This document shows positions 16,604 to 24,280 of a stretch of DNA of 64,000 nucleotides, in pieces. The stretch comes from an uncultured Alphaproteobacteria bacterium (lineage in GTDB: Bacteria; Pseudomonadota; Alphaproteobacteria; Rs-D84). The stretch's first letter is position 1; each line of letters opens with the position of its first letter. Where the stretch lies: contig CALXWX010000005.1 of assembly GCA_944392565.1 (NCBI GenBank), positions 1-64,000 of the forward strand, written 5' to 3'. A model generated the notes under the pieces. It was not told the DNA's origin. It was given only the letters and a program-made list of their open reading frames with translations, and did no database searches. A program made the translations under genes and the position numbers.

Positions 16604-17450
16604 GTCAAATATGGTATATAAAAATTTCAGTTTTTCAACGCCTTTTTTGCGCGGATATCGTGAATTAAAAATTCCCGTGATTTCTGGGGATGGTACGCCC
16701 GCATGGCCCGAAATGTTCCCCGTTTCGCGTATTGATGAAATGCGCCATGCCGTGGGCGCACGATATTTTTCCGCGCAAATGATGCTGGAATTCGTTGCGC
16801 CTGAACGCGCCCGCCTGGACCCAGATGCATTGCACCTGTATGACGATGCGTTCGATATGCGCACTGCGCGTATTGGTGAATATCTGGTGACTGGTGCTGT
16901 GGCATATTGGGACCCATCAACCGGTCGCCAGAAATCAGATGCCAGTGTATGCGTGCTGGTCTATCGTGATGACAACAACCGGCATCTGTTTATTCATGAC
17001 GCAGTGTATTTGACTGTTTCGGACAGTGAATTGCACCCACTGGCGCGCCAGTGTGAAATGGTATTGGAATTTTTATTGCGCCACGGACTGCATCGGGTAT
17101 GCATTGAAACAAATGGCATCGGCAACGCATTGCCAGAAATCATGCGCGATGTTGCGCGGCGACAAAATGTTTCGGTCAATATTCAAAACATCGCAAATCA
17201 TACAAAGAAAGAAACCAGAATCCTGGACGCAATTGAACCCGTGTTGACCACAGGGCGGCTGCATGCGCATCGGCGTATCCAGTCAACCCCCCTGATTGCA
17301 GAAATGTTGGGTTGGTCGCCATTGGGTGGGGTGGGGCACGATGACGGACTGGACGCGGTTGCCGGCGCGATATGCGCGGCGCCTGTGCCAGTGCGACCAC
17401 TGGGTCAAATCATCCGCCCATTTACGGCAAACACAGAATTTAAAATCTAA
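16602..17450 (+). CDS. Phage terminase large subunit, nuclease half
   Basis: A 282-residue protein equal to the C-terminal part of a podoviral TerL. It opens with FLRGYRELKIPVISGDG and WPEMFPVSRIDEMRHAVG..., the usual linker after the ATPase domain, then the RNase H-like nuclease with acidic motifs in WDPSTGRQKSDAS, VCIETNGIG and GHDDGLDAVAGA. So all three metal-binding acids seem present. GGGG lies 8 bp before the ATG, inside dnaB, so separate translation is plausible. The ATPase half is at 12645-13262. Portal follows by 18 bp. Confidence 0.85.
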   Translation: MSNMVYKNFSFSTPFLRGYRELKIPVISGDGTPAWPEMFPVSRIDEMRHAVGARYFSAQMMLEFVAPERARLDPDALHLYDDAFDMRTARIGEYLVTGAVAYWDPSTGRQKSDASVCVLVYRDDNNRHLFIHDAVYLTVSDSELHPLARQCEMVLEFLLRHGLHRVCIETNGIGNALPEIMRDVARRQNVSVNIQNIANHTKKETRILDAIEPVLTTGRLHAHRRIQSTPLIAEMLGWSPLGGVGHDDGLDAVAGAICAAPVPVRPLGQIIRPFTANTEFKI

Positions 17451-17468
17451 CCATATGGAGGAAAAATC

Positions 17469-18692
17469 ATGCACAAGAATTTACAACACATGTATCGGCG
17501 CGCACTGGATTTGCGTGCGCCATGGATAAATCGTTGGGATTGCGCCATGCGCTATACCATGCCAACCGCAGACGATGACGCCGCCATGATGTTTGATGCG
17601 ACCGCCGCGGACGCCGCCGATAATCTGGCGGCGTCAATTTATTCATTACTGACACCCCCAGAATCACTGTGGATTTCATTGGTTCCCGAAAGTGCCGCGT
17701 CCCCCGATGCAACCGCGGCAACAATGGCATTGCGGGCAAACCTGAACGATTCTAATTTTTATACAACAATTCACCAGTGCTATATGGACTTGATAATTCT
17801 GGGTACGGCGTGTCTTTTTATGGCTGAAAACCCGATTGGTGCGGCGTCCGCATTTTCATTCACGGCAATTCCGATGCGCGACATCGCGGTTTTAAATGGC
17901 GCTGTATTTCATATGGCAACGATGCCGGCGCGCGAAGTAATGGAAAAGTATCCATCTTGGACGCCACCGTCAAATTTACGCGATGCGATAAAGAACGACC
18001 CAGAAACACCATTGCGATTGGTACAAAGCCTGGTGGGTACAGAATTTACAGCATGGTTGGATGTTGGTGGTGATATAGAAAACAATATCGTGTCAACCGG
18101 CAAATTTGAAACGAACCCGTACATCATATTCCGCTGGGCGGTGGCCAGTGGGGAACAGTACGGTCGTGGACCGGTCTTGCGCGCATTACCCGATATAAAA
18201 ACCGCGAACAAGGTTGTTGAACTGGTGCTGAAAAACGCAACTATTGCGGTTTCTGGCATATGGCAGGCGGACGATGATGGCGTTATAAATCTGTCGAATA
18301 TAAATCTGACCCCGGGGGCAATAATACCAAAGGCAGTTGGTTCGTCTGGTTTGACCCCGCTGGCATCTGGGGCGAATTTTGATGTGTCCCAGATTGTACT
18401 GAAAGATTTGCGTGAACGGATTCGTCATGCATTACTGGCGGACAGATTGGGGCTGTTAAGTGAAAAAGAAATGACCGCAACGGAAATCATGGCGCGCAAT
18501 GCCGATATGATGCGTATTCTGGGGGCGACATATGGGCGTCTGTTGCATGAATTTATTCGCCCGCTGGTGGAACGTGGATTACAGATTTTATCGCGCCGTG
18601 GGGTGATTGATAAAATATCGCTGCACAGTGATGCAGAATTAAAATACATTGCGCCAATTGCACAGATGGCAATCGAAGAAACAATAATTTGA
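17469..18692 (+). CDS. Phage portal (head-tail connector) protein
   Basis: A 407-residue protein matching T7 gp8-type portals: an opening RALDLRAPWINRWDCAMRYTMP, TAADAADNLAASIYSLLTPP, LIILGTACLFMAEN, FRWAVASGEQYGRGP and DLRERIRHALLADRL...TATEI. It forms the dodecameric ring through which DNA is packaged. At 407 residues it is shorter than T7 gp8 (about 536), mainly at the C-terminus. It lies directly after the terminase nuclease half, the normal TerL-portal order. Confidence 0.85.
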   Translation: MHKNLQHMYRRALDLRAPWINRWDCAMRYTMPTADDDAAMMFDATAADAADNLAASIYSLLTPPESLWISLVPESAASPDATAATMALRANLNDSNFYTTIHQCYMDLIILGTACLFMAENPIGAASAFSFTAIPMRDIAVLNGAVFHMATMPAREVMEKYPSWTPPSNLRDAIKNDPETPLRLVQSLVGTEFTAWLDVGGDIENNIVSTGKFETNPYIIFRWAVASGEQYGRGPVLRALPDIKTANKVVELVLKNATIAVSGIWQADDDGVINLSNINLTPGAIIPKAVGSSGLTPLASGANFDVSQIVLKDLRERIRHALLADRLGLLSEKEMTATEIMARNADMMRILGATYGRLLHEFIRPLVERGLQILSRRGVIDKISLHSDAELKYIAPIAQMAIEETII

Positions 18693-18704
18693 TGGGGGAT
18701 TTTT

Positions 18705-18896
18705 ATGAAAGAACTGGAACAAAATTATACACGAACATTTTCAACATCCGCCGGGGCGGTGGTGCTGAAACATTTGCGACGAATAACGATAGAACGCGTT
18801 CTGGGACCAGATGCCACCGACGCACAATTGCGCGGACTGGAAGCCCAACGCGCCCTGGTTCACCAGATTGAAAGCATGATTGAACGGGGTAAGTAA
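18705..18896 (+). CDS. Small phage protein (Bbp19-like)
   Basis: A 63-residue protein with the pattern FSTSAGAVVLKHLRR near the N-terminus and LRGLEAQRALVHQIESMI near the end. This resembles the small Bbp19 family found next to portal genes in podoviruses, in which a gene-end helix carries E-G-x-R-x-L-V. Function unknown. GGGGGATTTTT precedes the ATG. Confidence 0.6.
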   Translation: MKELEQNYTRTFSTSAGAVVLKHLRRITIERVLGPDATDAQLRGLEAQRALVHQIESMIERGK

Positions 18897-18897
18897 G

Positions 18898-19158
18898 ATG
18901 ACAACACAAACCAGTGCGGCAATGGGGATACTGGATTTTTTGCGGAACAGTTGGTTTCTGATTGCATTTATCGCCGGCATGATATACTGGGTCGCACGCC
19001 AAGATTCATCATTGGCAGAATTGGACCGCACGGATCATCGCCTGACGGCACTAGAAAATCGAACAACAATCTTGGAAACTGGTATCGGACAATTACAGAT
19101 AAAAATCGACACAATTCGTGAAGATGTCGCCTTGATAAAAACCGCCGTGATACAATAA
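18898..19158 (+). CDS. Small membrane protein with coiled coil
   Basis: An 86-residue protein with one membrane helix (SWFLIAFIAGMIYWVA) and a long C-terminal coiled coil (DHRLTALENRTTILETGIGQ, then KIDTIREDVALIK). The ATG directly follows the upstream stop (TAAG-ATG). This resembles phage spanin- or holin-accessory-type proteins, but no specific family is clear. It ends the portal block. Confidence 0.6.
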   Translation: MTTQTSAAMGILDFLRNSWFLIAFIAGMIYWVARQDSSLAELDRTDHRLTALENRTTILETGIGQLQIKIDTIREDVALIKTAVIQ

Positions 19159-19204
19159 AAACAGAATATTGTTCCACAACAATCGCATTAACATCACACA
19201 CCTC

Positions 19205-19315
19205 TGTCATTGCGAGAGAAACGAAGCAATCCAGTAAATTATGCACGCACGCAAGTGCGTGCGACTTTATTATTCACTGGATCGCCACGGTCGCGGGTGC
19301 CCCATCGCGATGACA
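19205..19315. repeat. MITE-like repeat with TGTCATTGCGAG termini
   Basis: A 111-bp non-coding element starting TGTCATTGCGAG and ending ATCGCGATGACA. Parts recur at 39909-40495, including CACTGGATCGCCACGGTCGC and CAGTAAATTATG followed by a GCACGC/GTGCGTGC hairpin. Together with the flanking bases it fills most of the gap 19159-19354. Confidence 0.75.
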
Positions 19316-19354
19316 AAAATGGGTATCTGCTGAACCCGCGATAACAAGGATGAC

Positions 19355-19388
19355 GCGATAAAAAACGCCCCGTTTCGGGGCGTTTTTC
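19355..19388. terminator. Bidirectional intrinsic terminator
   Basis: ACGCCCCG/CGGGGCGT hairpin with a 3-nt loop, A-run on the left and T-run on the right. It serves the small lipoprotein gene on the minus strand. Confidence 0.85.
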
Positions 19389-19393
19389 TGGAT

Positions 19394-19540
19394 TTAGCAA
19401 CCTGTTGCGGCGCCAATCCATTTAGAAATAGAAATATCCTTGTGCAGCAAGAAATCGTATTCACAATTGCCTTGTTTATATGAACCTGTGCATGCAGCCA
19501 ATGTCAAAACTGCAAACAATGCCAACATAACTTTTTTCAT
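19394..19540 (-). CDS. Small lipoprotein (48 residues)
   Basis: A short gene on the minus strand: MKKVMLALFAVLTLAACTGS followed by a 28-residue mature part ending in IGAATGC. It has a perfect type II signal peptide with lipobox LAAC, an AAGGAG site 7 bp before the ATG and a terminator 6 bp after the stop. The mature peptide has two further cysteines. A second 48-residue lipoprotein with a very similar signal peptide is at 25665-25811. Function unknown. Confidence 0.75.
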   Translation of the reverse strand: MKKVMLALFAVLTLAACTGSYKQGNCEYDFLLHKDISISKWIGAATGC

Positions 19541-19609
19541 ATGATTCTCCTTTTGCTTGAAAAAACTACATACTGATTATACATGAAAACACCAGATATG
19601 CAAGTCGCA

Positions 19610-19951
19610 TTATATCACGCCCCGAATCCATCGGATTTTATGTGGCATAACAACGATTGCGTCAAACCGTGCATCGCCCGTCCAGTGTGTTTGCACAATA
19701 TATGTTTCTGCCGCCCGGCGCAGACGCGCCGCCTGGGGTCTGGTGATTGCACAGATACCAGTGGTTATATCTGGACGATATTTAACCTCTACAAACACCA
19801 TCAAATCCCCACGGCATGCAATGATGTCAATTTCGGCGCGCCCAGTATTACGCCCGGTCATGTACCGGGATTTTACAATACGAAATCCATGCAGACGCAA
19901 ATACATCCGCGCAATAAATTCCGAAACCAGACCTGTTTTATAAGAATTCAT
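19610..19951 (-). CDS. yraN: YraN/UPF0102 family nuclease-like protein
   Basis: A 113-residue protein starting MNSYKTGLVSEFIARMYLRL. It shows the restriction-endonuclease-like core of the UPF0102 family: G...E in the first helix, GFRIVKSRY, GRAEIDIIA and FVEVKYRP, which form the E-x-D...E-V-K site. Family members are presumed Holliday-junction-type nucleases. An in-frame ATG 39 bp upstream would add 13 residues but the family start fits the internal one. Confidence 0.88.
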   Translation of the reverse strand: MNSYKTGLVSEFIARMYLRLHGFRIVKSRYMTGRNTGRAEIDIIACRGDLMVFVEVKYRPDITTGICAITRPQAARLRRAAETYIVQTHWTGDARFDAIVVMPHKIRWIRGVI

Positions 19952-19981
19952 TCCAGAACCATTATATAACAGGTTTATATA

Positions 19982-19999
19982 TTCAAACAATCAGAAAAC
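19982..19999. repeat. 18-bp direct repeat, left copy
   Basis: TTCAAACAATCAGAAAAC, identical and in the same orientation to 23130-23147. The two copies bracket the fibre gene and both glycosyltransferase genes. Confidence 0.7.
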
Positions 20000-20034
20000 T
20001 GGGCAAATAAAATAAAAAATGAAGGAGGCTCCCT

Positions 20035-20523
20035 TTGTCCAGACAAATACAAATTCGCCGCGGCAGTGCCACGGAACACGACACATTTATCGGCGCAATT
20101 GGTGAAATAACAATGGATACAACGAACAATACATTGCGCGTACACGACGGCGAAACCGCCGGCGGCACAATACTGGCACGGCAAAGCGAATTACCACCCG
20201 CAACGGCAGATTATGTAATTGAAACCCAAATACCAACCGCCGAAAACGATTACACATGGTATCGAAAATATAAATCCGGCTGGGTCGAGCAGGGCGGTCG
20301 CACCACCAGCCAGACAATAACATTCCCAATAACAATGCAGACAGTAAACTATGCAATCAGCCTGTGTGGGGAATGCCAGACAACAAATAATAATATAACT
20401 GTTCTGGGTGTTCGTAATATAACGACAACCGGATTCACAGTCCAGGGCAATATTGTGAATAATGCCAGCCAATCCAGTGGTTCCAACACCAGCAGAAAAT
20501 ATTGGCGCATTTCAGGAATTTAA
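20035..20523 (+). CDS. Tail fibre with Mtd-like N-terminal domain
   Basis: A 162-residue protein starting at TTG behind a perfect AAGGAGG. The opening IQIRRGSATEHDTFIGAIGE then LRVHDGETAGG is the short beta domain seen at the N-terminus of major tropism determinant-like and other phage receptor-binding proteins. The C-terminal 90 residues are a beta-rich, Thr/Asn-rich tip. A paralogue with a different tip is at 41843-42424. Probably the distal receptor-binding part of the podovirus-like particle. Confidence 0.75.
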   Translation: MSRQIQIRRGSATEHDTFIGAIGEITMDTTNNTLRVHDGETAGGTILARQSELPPATADYVIETQIPTAENDYTWYRKYKSGWVEQGGRTTSQTITFPITMQTVNYAISLCGECQTTNNNITVLGVRNITTTGFTVQGNIVNNASQSSGSNTSRKYWRISGI

Positions 20524-20525
20524 TA

Positions 20526-20556
20526 AAACCCGCGTTTTTACGCGGGAAATTTTTTT
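20526..20556. terminator. Terminator shared by converging genes
   Basis: CCCGCG/CGCGGG hairpin followed by ATTTTTTT. The last codons of the converging glycosyltransferase gene lie within the hairpin. Confidence 0.75.
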
Positions 20557-22193
20557 AATAAATATTTGTTATTTTGTAAATAAAATATAAACATATCAAT
20601 AATTTGAATTATGCGCCGTAAATCTATATCTGTTTCCTTTATTGCGGAACAAAAATCAGTAATAATATTTGTATTGCGCAATTTTGTATACAAATTAATT
20701 TCATCAGAAATTTTTTCATTATTACAATTGTCATACCAACATGGAAAATTTGTTTCGCTGTCATGTGTTGTCAATGTTTTTAACGGCGGACGCGAAAAAT
20801 AGCTGATATGAATTCCGCATAATGGTCGAAATTGTTGTGTTTTTTCATTTGGGATTTTATATCCTTTATTTTTCATCAGCATATATAAAATATGTTCATC
20901 ATTATCTGATTTTATATTTATATGTCGCATATCTTGTGGATACATTTTATCATATTCTATAAAATGTAACCCAGATAATTTGTATTGTCCAATTCTTTTA
21001 ATATTTGAAAAATCTAACTTATTTTCGTCTATATTTTTTATATGTGTTTCGTATATATTGTGTAATATCAATATATCGATATCACCGATATAAATATATT
21101 TCGCACGATTTTGTGGTTGTGAAATAAATCGTACTGTCCCAGCCGGTATATTTAATAACTTTCTGTTAATTTGCGTAAATTTCACCCGTGTGCCAAAGTT
21201 TTTTTGGTAAAAATCGATTAAATGTTGATATTTTAATTTAAAGTTATGTAGGTTATCTAATGCTATTTCAACAATTGTGTCATTATTTGATGCCATAACC
21301 CATATTGGATACAAAATTGCAAAGTCATAATATTTTTTATTTGCGTATGTATAAACCAGCAAGCGGGGAATGTCGTTTGTACATTCATTCGTTTTTAGTG
21401 TTTCATGCATTTGGACATATTTTTTCATGAAATGCGCCCGATTACGCTTGTTCGGTATAACCCAGCTGATAATTTTCCCGATATAATATGGATATTTAAA
21501 TTTTTTTATTTTATCTTGATTATGACTATCAATATACACAAATGTGAAGTCCCCACATGTTCTATGCATACCTGGAATTGTATACATCGGTGTTATATTT
21601 ATTCCATATTTCCACGCAACGAAGTCAAAAGATAATTGATCGCGTTTAGAATATTTAGAAATCATATTCCACCATTCATCAGACATCGCAGACATTTTAT
21701 TATGGTTCCTAAATAATATCCCCGTTTCATGCAATCCATTGTTTCTGGGGTATTTTTGTGATTGTATAAATTTCATTTCACGATTAACAATTCGTGGCGA
21801 ATCTATACAAAGGCTTTTAACAGCATCTGCTTCGTCATAAATACATTTTCTATTTGGATGTAATGGCACCGCAATATCAATATTTTCATTAATATATTTC
21901 TGGCATTTTTTGAAAATATTTGAATTATTAACAGATATGTTTGCATCAATCCATAAACTGTATTGATATTCTGGAAATAAAATATGTGGATTAACTTTGT
22001 GCCATCTTGCATTACGCACATTATCCAGTTTACTAAATTCTAATTTTCGTATTGTCCAATGGTAATATTTGCCTAATTTAATCAATTCGGCGTTATCGGT
22101 AAATAATATATAATCCCATGTTTTATCCAGATATTTATATTCTGGGACATTATCATACCCACCAGTAATGCAAGAATATACAACTTTCTTCAT
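20538..22193 (-). CDS. DUF616-type glycosyltransferase, two-domain
   Basis: A 551-residue, AT-rich gene product. Residues 1-250 look like DUF616/TOD1-type glycosyltransferases: MKKVVYSCITGGYDNVPEYK, DYILFTDN, RNARWHKVNPHILFP, YSLWIDANISV and HPNRKCIYDEADAV. Residues 280-530 form a second GT-like domain with RAKYIYIGDIDILILHN (a D-x-D motif) and a later GLHFIEYDK. It would decorate a surface glycan. It follows the RgpF-like gene by 1 bp. The strongly AT-biased codon use differs from the neighbouring cluster and suggests transfer. Confidence 0.75.
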   Translation of the reverse strand: MKKVVYSCITGGYDNVPEYKYLDKTWDYILFTDNAELIKLGKYYHWTIRKLEFSKLDNVRNARWHKVNPHILFPEYQYSLWIDANISVNNSNIFKKCQKYINENIDIAVPLHPNRKCIYDEADAVKSLCIDSPRIVNREMKFIQSQKYPRNNGLHETGILFRNHNKMSAMSDEWWNMISKYSKRDQLSFDFVAWKYGINITPMYTIPGMHRTCGDFTFVYIDSHNQDKIKKFKYPYYIGKIISWVIPNKRNRAHFMKKYVQMHETLKTNECTNDIPRLLVYTYANKKYYDFAILYPIWVMASNNDTIVEIALDNLHNFKLKYQHLIDFYQKNFGTRVKFTQINRKLLNIPAGTVRFISQPQNRAKYIYIGDIDILILHNIYETHIKNIDENKLDFSNIKRIGQYKLSGLHFIEYDKMYPQDMRHINIKSDNDEHILYMLMKNKGYKIPNEKTQQFRPLCGIHISYFSRPPLKTLTTHDSETNFPCWYDNCNNEKISDEINLYTKLRNTNIITDFCSAIKETDIDLRRIIQIIDMFIFYLQNNKYLLKKFPA

Positions 22194-22194
22194 A

Positions 22195-23094
22195 TTAATC
22201 TTTATATCTTAAAAATTTTATTGGAATGATTTTGAATATCCACAGTCTATATTCGCTGCCATCGCGTTTTTGTTCCCACATTAGTGTGGTAATTTTATTA
22301 AACAATTTTAATTTCCAAATTGTTTTATATGGCGATTGATGCAATTCCAGTCGTGTTATATTCGCCATTAATGCCCCCTGTAATTCAGGTGGCGTAATTT
22401 TCATCAGCGTTTTTATTTTAGGAATATTGCAAACGCCTTGCTTTTTAATAAAAGGGATACTGCGAATATAACCATCATAATATAATTTTAGTCCACATAT
22501 TTTAGGTTCAACGCGTCCCAATTTGATATTATGCCCCATTAATAATTGTGATAATCCAATTTCATATTTCCATACGATTTGGTTTTTTGATTCTTGATGC
22601 GTTACGCTGTGCATGAAATTTGAAAACCATGGTTGCTGGGTAATTGGTGCAGCAATACCAACAAACCATGATTGAACATGGTCTGGGTATCCATATTGTT
22701 CATTAACTGTGCTGTGTAATCCCATCATACCAAATGCATTACCGGCATTTTCGCGTTCCATCCGTTCCAGTATTGGTTTCAGATTAAACAATGGTCCAAA
22801 CACAGAATCATTTACCAAATAAATAAATTTATAATCTTTTAACAGATTATTTTTTTCAGCATATTCATATCCGCGTTTATATGAACCGAAATCATATTCG
22901 CCATGGCGCGATGCAGTTGCACTGATGACATTTGGAATTTTTTTTACTTTATCCAGTTCTGTGGATGAAATATCGTTATCCATTGTAAAAATTATATCGC
23001 CCAATTCAGACAGTGCGCGCAAATAATACAATAATGTTTCATCTATAATTCCATCGCGGTCATATGATGCAAATATAAACAGCCTGTTTTTCAT
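22195..23094 (-). CDS. Rhamnan synthesis F-like glycosyltransferase
   Basis: A 299-residue protein of the RgpF type. It opens RLFIFASYDRDGIIDETLLY then YYLRALSELGDIIF, with the family GEYDFGSYKRGYEYA and YKFIYLVNDSVFGPL motifs (a D-S in place of D-x-D). These enzymes build rhamnose-rich or related surface polysaccharides. It is the first gene of a two-gene operon with the DUF616 gene. A stable three-way-junction RNA fold precedes the start. Confidence 0.8.
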   Translation of the reverse strand: MKNRLFIFASYDRDGIIDETLLYYLRALSELGDIIFTMDNDISSTELDKVKKIPNVISATASRHGEYDFGSYKRGYEYAEKNNLLKDYKFIYLVNDSVFGPLFNLKPILERMERENAGNAFGMMGLHSTVNEQYGYPDHVQSWFVGIAAPITQQPWFSNFMHSVTHQESKNQIVWKYEIGLSQLLMGHNIKLGRVEPKICGLKLYYDGYIRSIPFIKKQGVCNIPKIKTLMKITPPELQGALMANITRLELHQSPYKTIWKLKLFNKITTLMWEQKRDGSEYRLWIFKIIPIKFLRYKD

Positions 23095-23120
23095 AAATAT
23101 AACCCTTTTTAATTTTGTAT

Positions 23121-23193
23121 GGGTGGATGTTCAAACAATCAGAAAACAGATTTCCAATCCCGTGCGTTTTGGGTATGGCGCACGCATCCACCC
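23121..23193 (-). promoter_or_regulatory. Three-way-junction leader upstream of glycosyltransferases
   Basis: On the minus strand GGGTGGATG (23193-23185) pairs with CATCCACCC (23129-23121), enclosing a CGTGCG/CGCACG hairpin and a weaker AATC/GATT hairpin. It ends 26 nt before the RgpF-like start codon. It does not match a riboswitch I can name. Confidence 0.45.
23130..23147. repeat. 18-bp direct repeat, right copy
   Basis: Second copy of TTCAAACAATCAGAAAAC, 3.15 kb from the left copy at 19982-19999. Confidence 0.7.
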
Positions 23194-23222
23194 GTGTGGG
23201 AATAAATTCGGACGCATATGGA

Positions 23223-23442
23223 AAAAAGAAAACCGCCTGAATTTTATTGGCGGTCGGGATGTTAGAACAATCATCAAGTTAATGACCCCATTGGCTTTTG
23301 GTTTTCACCTGTTGTATAACCAACGGCAACCCGACCTGGTACATATGTCGGGAAACAGTGCAATCGCACCGTTTTTTACGGTGCGCTGCACCGACCTTGA
23401 AGGGATGTTCTAAGTCCCGAATTCCAATTCCCATTGAAATCC
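23223..23442 (-). ncRNA. Candidate structured RNA of unknown class
   Basis: The gap 23095-23495 holds no credible gene. On the minus strand a promoter (23449-23477) is followed about 220 nt later by a clean terminator (ACCGCC/GGCGGT plus T-rich tail, 23222-23254). Between them lie an outer helix TTAGAAC/GTTCTAA, a long hairpin around CGCACCGT/ACGGTGCG, then CCCGAC/GTCGGG and TTGGTT/AACCAA. No tmRNA tag, RNase P or SRP signature was found. Confidence 0.55.
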
Positions 23443-23448
23443 GGTTTT

Positions 23449-23477
23449 ATCTTAATTCAGGGCATTTAAAATGTAAA
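23449..23477 (-). promoter_or_regulatory. Promoter of the candidate structured RNA
   Basis: Minus-strand TTTACA and TAAGAT with 17-bp spacing, between the end of the gene at 23496 and the RNA. Confidence 0.6.
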
Positions 23478-23495
23478 GTGAAAAAACATTTGATA

Positions 23496-24278
23496 TTAAA
23501 ATGCGTATGGTTTTGCCTGGAAATTTTCACGGGCTTGTTGGACATTCTTTGCCATATCTGACGCATTCAACCCATTATCCACCAAATCCAGCGATCCATA
23601 ATATGCCGTCATCATCGGGTCATATGCATTATTTGTTGAAATCCATTTATCAGTCCCAGAATTCGGCGCACCATATTTGTCCAAGACACCCTGCCAGAAT
23701 GCCAGAATCTTTTTTTCACGCTGGTCGGCAAATTTTTCATGATCGCCTTCGATTTCATTAACATCGTTATTGTACAGCACACGCCATACAACATTATCGC
23801 TGGCGTTGCTGGTAAAATACACAACGATTGTTTCACCAGTATTTTCCCGCACCAGGTGCAATTCCGCCGCATACAACAGTCCCCGATCCCGCGCCAATGT
23901 TTTTACGCATTGATCCAATTCGGCGGGGGCATATATTCCCTGTTGCCGACATTCATAATCCAGGTTATATTTCCAATCTTTTTGAATAGAATAAATTATG
24001 CTGTTTTCACGACGCGGGCTGTACAACCCCTTGGTTTTAAAGAACAATGTTTCCACATCGTCATATGACATCCCCAACATTATTCCGGCAATATCGAAAT
24101 TATTAACCGTAATTGGTTGGGCGCCGGAATTCAGACTGACCGATGCCGCATTTAAATCAGTATCCCCACTTTCTGTTATTGTGAAATTATCGAAAGCAAA
24201 ATCATCTGTGGCGGCGCGGATTGGCATGACAATCGCCATTGAAAATAATACCGGTAAAAAATATATTCCAATACGCAT
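23496..24278 (-). CDS. Exported hypothetical protein in the VirB8-like operon
   Basis: A 260-residue protein with a signal peptide (MRIGIYFLPVLFSMAIVMPI, then RAA). The mature part has an AGIMLGMSYDDVETLF segment, similar to lipoproteins that sense or fold via a short calycin-like domain, and a Cys pair in ECRQQG and DQCVKTL. I do not recognise the family. It follows two VirB8-like genes with overlapping codons on the same strand, so it may belong to the same secretion machinery. I start at the second ATG-type codon (AAGGA 10 bp upstream). Confidence 0.65.
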   Translation of the reverse strand: MRIGIYFLPVLFSMAIVMPIRAATDDFAFDNFTITESGDTDLNAASVSLNSGAQPITVNNFDIAGIMLGMSYDDVETLFFKTKGLYSPRRENSIIYSIQKDWKYNLDYECRQQGIYAPAELDQCVKTLARDRGLLYAAELHLVRENTGETIVVYFTSNASDNVVWRVLYNNDVNEIEGDHEKFADQREKKILAFWQGVLDKYGAPNSGTDKWISTNNAYDPMMTAYYGSLDLVDNGLNASDMAKNVQQARENFQAKPYAF

Positions 24279-24280
24279 TA

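Noticed and set aside
12645..17450. Intein or group I/II intron as cause of the split terminase
   Set aside because: The insert carries three genes on the opposite strand, with no splicing-domain residues or intron core; both halves have own start or stop codons.
23121..23442. A two-piece (permuted) tmRNA, as expected in alphaproteobacteria
   Set aside because: No tag frame ending in Ala-Ala, no T-loop GGTTCGAATCC and no tRNA-like acceptor could be found on either strand.
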